DNA from: Xestospongia bergquistia
Taxonomy: Eukaryota > Porifera > Demospongiae > Haplosclerida > Petrosiidae
DNA length: 64,000 nucleotides
Direction of reading: 5' to 3'
Assembly (NCBI GenBank): GCA_963965975.1
Contig: OZ014418.1
Location: forward strand, 3,918,775-3,982,774
Shown: in pieces, positions 33,325-43,729 of the stretch
Position numbering within the stretch: the first letter of the stretch is position 1
Layout: each line of letters begins with the position of its first letter
Notes under the pieces: generated by a model
What the model was told of the DNA's origin: nothing
The model's database searches: none
What the model saw: the letters and a program-made list of their open reading frames with translations, nothing else
Translations under genes and position numbers: made by a program

Positions 33325-35493
33325 TTAACACTGCAGATTGCATGGAAGAGATGAAGTATGTAGTAAAAGATTTGGAGTAGTTTGTCGAAATCTTGAAGGT
33401 AAAACTGAAAAATCTAATTTATTAGGTTGTACCATTTGTGACAGCAGAAGATGACGTACTCTCCATGGAGTTATAGTTGGACACTTCTCTAAGAGCAATG
33501 CTATGGCTCCAGTTACATGAGAAGCAGCCATTGATGAACCACTTCTTGTAGAGCGACAGATATCACAGATGTGAGCAGCACTTTGAATATCAGAACCAGG
33601 TGCATACAAATCCACACAAACTCCAGCATTTGAATAAACAAATGGTTTATCATTTCTAGTACTGGCAGATGCAGTGATTACACCATGAATAGAACCAGGA
33701 GCTACCTTACAAGAATCTTGAGGATTGTTTTCATTGTTGCCAGCTATACTAATAACACTAATTCCTTTTCGCATTAAAACATCTAAAGCTCTTTTAACAA
33801 TCAAGTTCTTTTCTCCATATATGGAAAGATTAACAACTGACGGTCTCTTTCTCTTCATTGCTTTTTTAATAACACATTCAGCTCCTAACACAATAGTGTT
33901 AGCTGTACCTAAGTTAGTACAATCAAGTACTCGGACACTAAATATTGTTGCTTCATTAGCTACACCAAAGGTCTTTCCTCCAATGTTTCCAGCAACGTGC
34001 GTACCATGTCCCATACAATCCAACCCACTACGATTTGTCCCAAATAACTGGTCAACGGGATCACATCCAGCAGACATAGCTCTTCCCTCAAACTCATTGT
34101 GAGTATACCATATGCCAGAGTCTAATACATAGACGTCAACTCCCTTGCCTGTTAAGTTGCAAGGTCTTTGATATTGGCTGTTGTAAGGTTTCCCATCCAG
34201 ACGATCCAGACCCCAACTATAGACGATATTATCGGTACTTCCTGCTTTCATGTAATGATCTTCATTGACTGAGTCCACTTCATCACTATCAATAATCTAA
34301 AGATAATAATAACAGTGTGTCATTAAATGTGTTATGTAATATTATGACATATCATGAGAAATAATAATTGTTAGTAGATAACACTCTCTTATAGGAATTA
34401 ATATTGTCCATTAACTATCAATGGAATTTGAACTAGACCATAACACATTACCTAATAAGATCATTAACAGATGATGCTACTATAAATATTTATATCAATA
34501 AACAAAATATTTTAGTATACAGACCCACTAACTCAAAAGACAAAACAACGTTTAAACGTTTTTAGCAAAGAAGTGACTTTGGATGTAGAGCAGTAAACAC
34601 ATTTATTGTCAGTGACATTTGAGAGAAAACATTTACTGAGAAATTGGCTCAGAAAATACATTTCTTATATCATTAATGAGAGTATGCTATATACTTCACA
34701 AGTAGTTCAAAGCACAGCCAATTGGATCTAGTGACATAAAATATTCACTTTTTCACTAATTTGATGTCATGTTGCTATGGTAGGTACTATTTGGAATCCA
34801 TTTACAAATGGTTGTTATGCTAACTTTTAACATTGGCCAAGTATGGAGCTGATATTGGAAATCCTTTTTAAGGCACATATTTCATAAACAAAGTACCAGT
34901 TATTTCCTTGTCTCTTCTTTTATCTAACTGTTTGCATGACAAAGTTTACATACAAAACTAATTCCCGATAGCCACAACACCAGCTGGAGAAGCTGCTACA
35001 TTATACAAAATGCTATTTTTATAGCACATGAGCATATTATTCAAATAAACTGGCAAAGCTATTAACCATTAGCTATTTCTTTGTTAACTCTATTAACTAA
35101 TGGTTTACATGACAAAGTGTAAAGTGAATTAGTAAAATCAATTAAAATATGAATCCTCTACATCTTGTAATACAATTTACACACTTCAGTGACCTTTTGT
35201 AATGCAACTTTAGACAGCTTAGCTGAAAATCCGTATGCAACTTCTTGTACAATACCATGCAACTCAATGTCAAATCCAGATATAGAATTGTTCTTTTGAA
35301 GTTGAATTAGGTCAGAGACATAGTCATGTATTTTTGCAGTAGTGACAGAGGATTTCATATGCACAAAGTATACACTCTTTACTCTGACATTTCTTTTGGC
35401 ACGAAATATCTTTTGAAATCGAGAGTCACCAACTATGAAAAGCAAACAGAAACAAAGAGAGAGTTTTATAACAAAATTCATCATTGCCTGCAA
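33325..35493 (-). CDS. Secreted subtilisin-like serine protease (S8, proteinase K/PCSK9-like)
   Basis: Two exons, 35493-35185 and 34296-33325, about 426 codons; donor GTGTGT and acceptor ATCTTTAG join in frame (V-T-E/I-I-D-S-D-E). Residues ~1-25 form a signal peptide (F-V-I-K-L-S-L-C-F-C-L-L-F), then comes an inhibitor-I9 propeptide (residues ~35-110), which folds and blocks the enzyme until cleaved. The catalytic domain has Asp ~162 in V-L-D-S-G-I, His ~200 in G-H-G-T-H-V-A-G, oxyanion Asn ~289 in I-A-G-N-N-E-N and Ser ~357 in S-G-S-S-M-A-A (usually G-T-S-M-A). All four are present. Several Cys suggest disulfides. No stops or frameshifts. It ends at about the usual length for proteinase K-type enzymes, without the PCSK9 C-terminal domain. 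Substrate unknown; extracellular or vesicular digestion is likely. A TATA-like box lies upstream. Confidence 0.88.
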
Positions 35494-35623
35494 TAAAAAG
35501 AGAAAGAAATAAATAGAACTAGCGACATTGCTTGCATAAATACTTAGTGAAGTAACGTGAGTTGATAGTCTTTAGCAGTAAACTTCCACTGACCTACAGC
35601 GTTTAGTTGATAGTTACGACTAG

Positions 35624-35635
35624 TGTTTATATACA
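35624..35635 (-). promoter_or_regulatory. TATA-like element upstream of the subtilase
   Basis: The minus strand reads GTGTATATAAAC about 130 bp upstream of the subtilase ATG, a distance that would fit a start site in between with a short leader. The region is shared with the SETD9-like pseudogene on the other strand (ATG at 35756), so it may have been a divergent promoter. Confidence 0.4.
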
Positions 35636-35755
35636 CACTGATTAATTTAATTATGACATCATCATCATCTTGCATAATGCAACCACACACGTGTTATAGT
35701 TTAGGTGTGGGAATGAGTGTAGTACATATCAAATTAGTTTAGTGAGTCTATTGGA

Positions 35756-36900
35756 ATGAGCTGGAAGAATTATCAACATCGATTTCTTCCATGGATGCCA
35801 GCTTATTGGACTACAAGGTAGAATGGGTGGGGCTCATAGAAGTGTCTTACCTCTTTATGTTAATCTGTTCAAACCAGAGCAACTCTCAACAAAAAACAAT
35901 ACTCAGCTTTGAGACAACTGTTAATAATACTTACTGAATTAGACCACACCCTTCTTTCCATGACTCATAAGTCCTTTCATAAACTCAGCAAAAACAAGCA
36001 AGAATTCAACTTATCAAATTCCACACAACTAAGACAATCTTTAAAACTTGTGGCTATCAATAGGCAGTCAAACCAAGTCAGTTACCAAATGGTGGCAAAG
36101 ATGTGTTTGTCATCAAGGGACTGTTCTGAAAAGGGTAAGTTGTAGCCCTCTATCCTGGTATGTAGCAATGTCTAACACTATAACCCTCTTATATTACATT
36201 CTAATTACAGGTATTGTCTATCTACCTTTTGACTCTATCCTATTACAGTCAATAAATAATGAATTTATATTACATTGTATTGATGGAGTTTATATTGAGG
36301 GCAAACGTTGGGGACTGTCTAAGATAATATACAAGTACATACATTATTATGTATTTTATTCTTGTGTGACTAATTATTAAGTGACCTATTATGTATTGTT
36401 TTTGTTCCACGCTGAAGTCTAGAGGATTCAGAAATATGTGTTTATCCTCAGCTCACCTCTACCTCATATGGTCTCTGATATCATGTTATTCTTAAGATAG
36501 ACTACAGGCATTTATCAAACCTACTAACTTTGTCTTAAAAAATTACTCACATGTAAACATAAGGTCAACTTTGTTTGTATACATAATAATAGTTACTATA
36601 ATCAATTTTATCCTATCATCACAATTCCAGTCAACACGTTGTTATTGGCCATCATGTCTTTGTTGTTATTATATCACAATATAAGTAAACACAAATCTCT
36701 TAAAGGCATATATTTTCCTTAAATACACTGTTTTTCCTTTTGAAATTCCTTTATAATTACTCAAATTAATATTTTTTCTTTCAGATCCTGTGCTCTAAGG
36801 GATACAAGAGGATCTCAATTAACATGTGATTTCTCTTGGCTAGCTTTAAATCCACTCAATCCATTAGCTACAGGTCAATTAGTAAATAATCATACTATTA
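35756..36900 (+). pseudogene. SETD9-like SET-domain protein, 3'-truncated and decayed
   Basis: Exons 35756-36157, 36211-36334 and 36785-36900. Start M-S-W-K-N-Y-Q-H-R-F-L-P-W, as in SETD9; further G-K-D-V-F-V-I-K-G-L, V-V-A-L-Y-P-G, then F-I-L-H-C-I-D-G-V-Y-I-E-G and N-P-L-A-T-G-Q-L-V-N-N, all collinear with animal SETD9, a little-studied SET-domain protein. Splice sites are good (GTATGT, GTACAT, GTAAGT; acceptors TTACAG, TTTCAG). Two in-frame stops (TGA and TAA, about 36127-36137) and frame shifts in the first exon. The exon after the donor at 36901, which should supply the SET C-terminus with its Tyr, was not found before the BEL element at 42 kb. Confidence 0.8.
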
Positions 36901-39900
36901 GTAAGTACATCATTGAATACATGGACATAATATTAGTCACATTGAAACTATGCTATTATATCATTCATTAAGACTCTATTCCTTATTAGGACAAACTTAT
37001 ATAATTTGCCTTATGGATTTATTTTAGGGAGTGTATCATTTTGTTAATTCCTAGACATTCTTGTTGTGATTTATTCTATTAGTTATAAAAATGGTAACGG
37101 TAGTCTTGTTGGAGTAAGTCTAAACTAATAAATAAAATGCTCATATTTATAAGTACACTTACACACCTAAACATTCCAAATGTGACTATTGTGTTTGTAT
37201 AGTAAGAGTTGTAACATCCAACACAATGTGGTATTGCCTCCCTATATCCCATAGAATCTAGTTGTGTGTTGGTTAATGCAATATGGTATAGTATGTTTGC
37301 CCACAGTAGTCATGACAACAGATGATTATTAGTAATAATACCAGAAGCAGCTTTTTGGAATGATATCCTCTAGTTCTTTGAAATAATAGACATTTTTAAT
37401 ATGTTGTGGTTGGTAAAATCCCATATCCATTCTTAGAGATTACTGACATATTCAAGTGCATTGCCATGTTATAAAGAATGTTCAATAATGTCCAAACAGC
37501 TGTCAATATCGCGTTTCCTTGTTACTACTTGTCTTTTTAACTAAAATAATTATTGACCTACTCCTCCTACAATGTCAACTATGATTATAGTAAGAGAGGG
37601 TCACAACCCAGACATCAAAGCTGTTCAGAATTACTTACCTCTCCACCCTAAATTACTCCTTTCTTCTCTTAACTTTGATATCATTACATACACCATTCAA
37701 TGTTGAGTATATTGAAATAAAGATATTTAAAGAATGACCAGTCAATATTAACACATTTATACACAACGTCTACTACCTTCCACACCTAGATTCCAGTCAT
37801 ATCTGTCGGTAAGTTCAAAGTTTTTTTATCAATTGGTGAATTGTAATTGGAGAATGTTAACTTTTTTATTGTATTGTGTGTGGCTCATGTTTATTCAATT
37901 GGTACTGTATTGCTAATAAGATAATTGAATTAATACGAATCCAATGTTTGTATTGGATGTTATAAAAGTGTCAGATGTCACTGTCTTATTGAGCTTGCTT
38001 GCCCACATGTGGAGTTATAAAGAAATGTACATGGGAAATGAATGAATGGATAATGTACAGACAAATGATGAATAGTTAGAGAATGTATAGATGAATGAAT
38101 CCACTTGAATGAAGATGTGGTGACATAAATATGATTGATATGACATTGTTATGAATTGTTCTAATTTCACATTAGATCATTGCATGGTGTAGTCCTGTTA
38201 GCAACAAGAAATATTCATGTTAATGAACAATTGTACTCATCATATATCACCATGGCAACACAGTAACAGTATCAATACATTATATAAATACATTTTAATG
38301 TCTGCATTAACTATTATATTTTAATAATATACTCTATTATTATATTAGTAAAGTGATGTTATCATTGGAGTTGTGTCATTACTTCCTTATTAGGTTATCC
38401 TTATCATGTAACTACCTGGGTAGAAATAACTTGAGCATTGAGTAATTTCATATAAATCACTTTCATCTACATAACATCTATATATAATACAGGTTCACAT
38501 TAAACGAATACAGAATTAAACCATTCCTTTGAAAATATCTATAAAGACTTTCATACTTTAAATCTTTGTAATCTTTGTATCTACCCACACAAATATTTAC
38601 ATAATGCTACACATCAATGTCTAGACTTTGTCCATATTATAATAACTTCTACAGTGGACAATGTTCTACTGTTATAAATCTCTTAAAGAATTACAATATT
38701 ACGACTAAATGTGTGAGAGTTTATAGTTATTTATATGACAAACTTACTATTAAAATCACTACAGAATAATTCCTAATTAATTGTTATATTTCATAGTTTT
38801 CTTCCAAAAACTTTCAAGCAGTTCTACAAGCCAAAGTTATTTATTACCAAGTTATCTACATAAACTGTACAGTCTGTTCTATTGAAGATCAATTGTATCA
38901 ATACTTACATTGTTAATTAACAAAAGACTGTCAATAAACATTGACAGATATAGTTCTGGACATTTTGACATGATTTTTAATGTACACCAGCCCATAGGCT
39001 TTGAAAGGTGTTGGAAGTTGTAGGTTGATAATAATGACAAAACAATAATTATAAACACATTAATAACTTATTATAAACATAGATTAACATAATCTGTTGA
39101 ACTAGACAACACATTAATTGTGGAATGCTATAAGGTCCCACCTAATGTCCTTCGTGGTCTGTTAACTTTGAGGTAACTAATGACAATGACTGCATGGTAT
39201 TGATATGAAGGTTATACTCCAAATACTCCAACAAAGATTATTTCAGTTAATAAATGTCTTTAAAATATCAGATTATATATATTAATAGCTTAGGTTTATC
39301 CAGAAACCAAAAAGGGAAGATCTGGGTATAACTGATAATACCTGCTTCAGACTATATTTCTAGCCATATAATCATCCACAGATACCCCTGCTAAGTATAC
39401 ACTCTTTGTATCTCTAGTCTGTATTTTATTATAAAGTCAGTATTTTGCAAAGCAATTACAGAATTCAAATATAAATAAATTGTTATAGAATTGATTAAAT
39501 AGGAAATGATGTCATATGAGCATAATCAGTCCATGAACTACCCAAAAGATGATGAAAAGTCTTGAGCTTCAATACAAATCAACAACTATCATCATTCCTC
39601 TTGAAAATGTTCATTTGTATTAAAAGAGTGAAAGACCTGAAGTATCTATCAAAATTTGATTTTATATATTTTCTGTGTGATTTATGTGTATTTGGTTACA
39701 TATAATACATAGAAATAACTTACAATCACTAATGTATTCAATGTCAATGACAAAATCAGGTACATAAAAATCCTGTAAATAATAATTGATTTCTTAACAC
39801 GTTATTACATAAAAATGTGTACAATCATGTGACACATAATCAGATAATTTATGTGAGCCTACAACAAGTATAATTTAGTCACAAGTGCTTCCATAAATCT

Positions 39901-40230
39901 CTTCTGTGTTTTAGATTCAACAAATTGATACAGCTATGACCTCAAGCAAACCACACACTAACTAACTTTAACAAAAGTATTACTGTTGTATGTTAATGCC
40001 TTACTTTATAATCTGTGGGATTTTCTCACTGTAGATGTTTTTATTGTTCAAAATATATGCTAGGCCTTTTGTATTTTAAACACAAAATCAGTGAATGCTG
40101 TGAATGCTTACAATGGACTTTTCAAACTGTAAACCTAGCAGACAAATTATAGATTGTCAGAATACTAGCAGAAGCTTCAAATTTAACTTTCATTAATGAG
40201 AGGTGTGGTGATTACAGTCTAGAAAATATA
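36901..40230. other. Long AT-rich non-coding stretch
   Basis: I see no gene, RNA or transposon that I can support across these 3.3 kb. Isolated splice-like sites occur (e.g. around 37792) without coding sequence around them. Confidence 0.5.
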
Positions 40231-40239
40231 ATTGCTGTA

Positions 40240-40840
40240 TTGTACAGTCTCTTACATGATAAAACATAACAATAGATGTTGTATTTCCACATCTTTACAG
40301 CAAGTTCCTTGTGCCCACTGTTGTCAACAGCAGTGATCACCTCCTTCCAATATTCTGTTTTTCCTGATGTCTCACAACTCTGTCTAAGCCAGTAATCCCA
40401 GATAACTATTTTGGTTCTATAGGTATGTAACTGATAATCACTTCTATAGAGATCCTCTATAAAGATATCTAATTGTTATCCAGGGAAGGGTAGATCATCA
40501 ATGAACACATCAACATATCTTAACAACTGTGGGAGTAGAACTGATTGATCTACATGTATATAGATATAATAAAAAAGATATTATATTTTAGGAAATTAAT
40601 ACTTGTAGTGTCATTAGGAACATTTTTACTCAATTAAGTGACTGATAAATGATAACTGTATATTTCAAGGGAGATAAATGATAACACCATATTGCATAAG
40701 CTGATGAGAACTTCATAATTGCAAGATTTCTAATTAGATCATCTGAGGTGAGGCAAGAATGAGTTACTGTTTGCTGTAGTAACTTCCTGAGAGCTATTAT
40801 ATGACTTGTGATATCAGTGAAAATAGAGTCTCTCACAACA
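40240..40840 (-). other. Coding-like but unrecognised segments
   Basis: On the minus strand, about 40535-40265 reads with long open pieces: L-L-R-Y-V-D-V-F-I-D-D-L-P-F-P-G, one TAA, then L-D-I-F-I-E-D-L-Y-R-S-D-Y and W-D-Y-W-L-R-Q-S-C plus Y-W-K-E-V-I-T-A-V-D. Amino-acid composition looks like a real helical domain. A frame at 40836-40633 (T-S-H-I-I-A-L-R-K-L-L-Q-Q) may belong to the same gene. I cannot name a family. Confidence 0.35.
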
Positions 40841-41985
40841 TGGGTCGCATGGTTTCATCCAGTTCATCTACTTCCCCCATTCGAGTGGTCTTATCTCTTC
40901 TAATACATTGTCCAGTTCAGAGTTTGTAATGTAATCTATAAAATAAATTTAACATTACAAATAATAATTGCTGTACTTTACATATAAATTTAAAGTGGCT
41001 AGTAGTCTGGCAACTGGACAACTATTTATAACATGTCTAACAATCAGGTAATGGTAGAATATTTATATGGACACAAATAGTGAGGATTGTGTATGTACAC
41101 ACACTTATTTTCTTTGTTATAATATTTTTAAATTGATCTATGTAGAGCAGTGTTTTATGGGATAGAGATTAATAGTGGCATATCTAAACCTATTCTCACT
41201 AGGCTCGAGGATCATAATTGAATTGTCAATGCTCACTCAGGTCATAAATAACAGTTTTTCCTTTTTGATTGAAATACTTTAATATTACCTTTGTTTGATG
41301 CTTAGAATGTCTAGAGATGCAAATGCCACAATTTCAACACTCTGATAGAGATCACACAAGTAGAAATGATGGAAATCAATGCAAAACAACTGATCATGCC
41401 ATTATGAATAATTAATTAGGTAAAAACAGTTACCATGTGCTTTGAGTACCATTTTAGGCCCTACCATCATTTCTACTCTGCCTATACCACTAAAGGTGTA
41501 TGACATTATACTTATATTTATATATGTGCATGATATTTGATGGGTCAATAAGCATTACAAACCTGCCAACTATTGACTAGTAAAAGACTATTGCTAGACA
41601 ACCACATGCTATATTATGGAGTGATAGTAGCTAGTTAGTATGAATCTCTTGATAAATTATATCAGATATATCATAGTTCATCAATCTGTATGTGTTATAT
41701 AAGCCTATCAACTTGCATTTTGTAAAAGATATCACTTTTTAGCCTATAGCCTTCGGGCATTATCTTTTATACAATTCCCTTGTTGACAGGTTTATAAAAC
41801 ACATATAGACCTCTAAGCTGTGCTATATAATATACATAAGTTATAGTTATACTATGGACAGGCAAGGTTTGGGGAGGTAGGATATGTTGAGACACAAGAC
41901 TTTCCAACAGTGATAAGTTAACCACACTATTCCCAAATCACCTAACTGAGCATGTGCAGAGAACACTGATGGCAGATTTTCCTAT
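40841..41985. other. Non-coding region upstream of the BEL element
   Basis: Nothing recognisable. A loose inverted pair (gtaaaagata / tatcttttatac, 41721-41772) is too weak to call. Confidence 0.5.
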
Positions 41986-42118
41986 TGGACACGTCAAGTT
42001 AATTATTATAGTTATCACCTTATTATTACCTTATTATTAGTTTTAAAAAAGCACATGTTTTTGTTGTTGAAATAAAGTTAAAAAATCTGTTCTAATCAAG
42101 GGGAATACGATCCCTCCA
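41986..42118 (+). repeat. BEL/Pao 5' LTR
   Basis: 133 bp, TG...CA ends, contains AATAAA (about 42071). Differs from the 3' LTR by several single bases and small indels. Confidence 0.92.
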
Positions 42119-42189
42119 TTGGTCCACCGAACCGGATACCTATTGTTGATCTCGATATTGTTCAATAACCTCTAGTATTAGTGAGTTTG

Positions 42190-43704
42190 ATGGCGGATCG
42201 GTCCACCCTCAAAAGAAGAAGAGGAGTGTCACGTGCCTCCATTACACGCCTGACCACCAAAGTTAGGGAAGCTGAAGCAAGGAAAGATGATCTGGGAATG
42301 CTGATCTGTCGAAAAAACTAAAGGAAAAGCTGGAGTCATTGGATTCAGACTTCAGGAACCACCATTTTCCAATCAAAGATCTACTTGAAGAAGAAAGTGA
42401 TCAGGAGCATGAACAGACTATTCTCGACCAACATGATGATGAGGTCTTCAATTTAACTACTCGGCTAGATGTGCTAGTCGATACCTCTCCTCAACACAAA
42501 TCAAGCACATTATCTATAACAACAACAGCTTGGAGGAGACTAGAACACTTGTATAAAAGTTTCACTAAGGTTAGTAATGCTGTTGGTGAACTGGCTCAGA
42601 CTGATGATGTTTGTATGATCTGTTTGCATGATGAGCAGTTGAACAAGTTCAAATGTGAACTAGAGGATATCAGTAAATCTATTTTAAGTTCTGATGAAGC
42701 CAAAGATGAAACATTGTCTCGTCAGAAATCAAAAATCGAGTAACAGTTGCTTAGCTGTTCGTTAAGTCTGAAATGTCTTTTAGAGAGTCATAATCATTCT
42801 ACCACGTCTCGTTTCCAAACAGAAATTGAGAAACAGTTGTTTTGCTGTTCGTTAACTGTGAAACGTCTTTTAGAGAGTCATAATCATTCTACCACATCTA
42901 CTTCGTCGTCTTCTCGTGAATGGGTGCAGCTACCAAAATTTGGATGTCCCAAGTTTTGATGTTAATATCTTCAATTGGAAGACGTTTTAGGACCAGTTCT
43001 GCATATCTGTTCATGACCATATCACCTTATCAGATTCCAAGAAAGTTGTTTACCTTCAACAATCACTGAGAGATGGTCCAGCTAAACATTCCATAGAAGG
43101 GCTTTCTCGATCTGATGAATGCTATTCTGAAGCTGTTGACAGTTTGAAATCTCAATATGACCGACAAGGACTAATTTACCAGACCCATGTGCGTATGATA
43201 TTAGAAGCCCCTTCGTTGAAGAATGGTGATGGTAAGGAACTACGCAAACTGCATGATAGTGTGCAACAACATATTCGAGCACTAAAGGCAATGTACTGTG
43301 AGCCTTCAGGCCCATTCATCACTTCTGTTGTTGAACTCAAGTTGAACACATGACTATGTTTGAATGGCAGAAGCATAGTCAAGATGCTACCAGTGTGCCA
43401 CACTACCAGGATCTATTAGACTTCATGAATCTTCGTGCACAAGCATCTGAAACTTCTAGTTCAGAGAACAGGAAACCATCAAAGGATGAGGTCATAAAAA
43501 ATTTCCAATCCAGTAAGCAAGTAACTTCATTTGCTACCAACACCGACACCTTTGAGATCCAAGTGTGTGTACTGTGTAAACCAGAAAGACACCTCTTATT
43601 CAATTGTAACAAGTTCAAGGAGTTGCTTCATGACGGGAAGCTATCTATCCTAAAAACTCACAAGCTATGTCATAGCTGTCTGCCAGCTGGTCACTACACT
43701 TGAC
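42190..43704 (+). pseudogene. BEL/Pao gag
   Basis: ATG at 42190 (M-A-D-R-S-T-L-K-R-R-R) with S-R-A-S-I-T-R-L-T; a one-base shift near 42300 leads into the 42339-42740 frame. A ~87-bp tandem duplication (about 42725-42900) repeats L-L-E-S-H-N-H-S-T-T-S. Then a DUF1759-like Gag core (L-P-K-F-G-C, S-L-K-S-Q-Y-D-R-Q-G) and zinc knuckles (C-V-L-C ... H-L-L-F-N-C; C-H-S-C ... H-Y-T then stop) at 43560-43700. Several frames and stops. Confidence 0.8.
42725..42900. repeat. ~87-bp tandem duplication in BEL gag
   Basis: 'cttttagagagtcataatc' and the following 'attctaccac' occur twice, 42776 and 42866 or so, with 'acagttg(c/t)tt(a/t)gctgttcg' upstream of each. Confidence 0.85.
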
Positions 43705-43729
43705 AGTGTAAATCTATTACTGCCAGTGG

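Noticed and set aside
33725..34102. Plus-strand frame of 125 codons
   Set aside because: It is the antisense shadow of the subtilase catalytic exon.
36048..36380. Plus-strand frame reading across the first SETD9-like intron
   Set aside because: The upstream half is out of frame with the SETD9 motifs; only the part from 36211 is real exon.
37560..37710. Possible last exon of the SETD9-like gene (N-Y-L-P-L-H-P-K stretch)
   Set aside because: It lacks the N-V-C-Y-Q-E and E-E-L-F-x-x-Y motifs expected for the SET C-terminus.
41721..41772. Imperfect inverted pair, possible hairpin
   Set aside because: Arms of about 10-12 bases with a long loop are expected by chance in AT-rich DNA.
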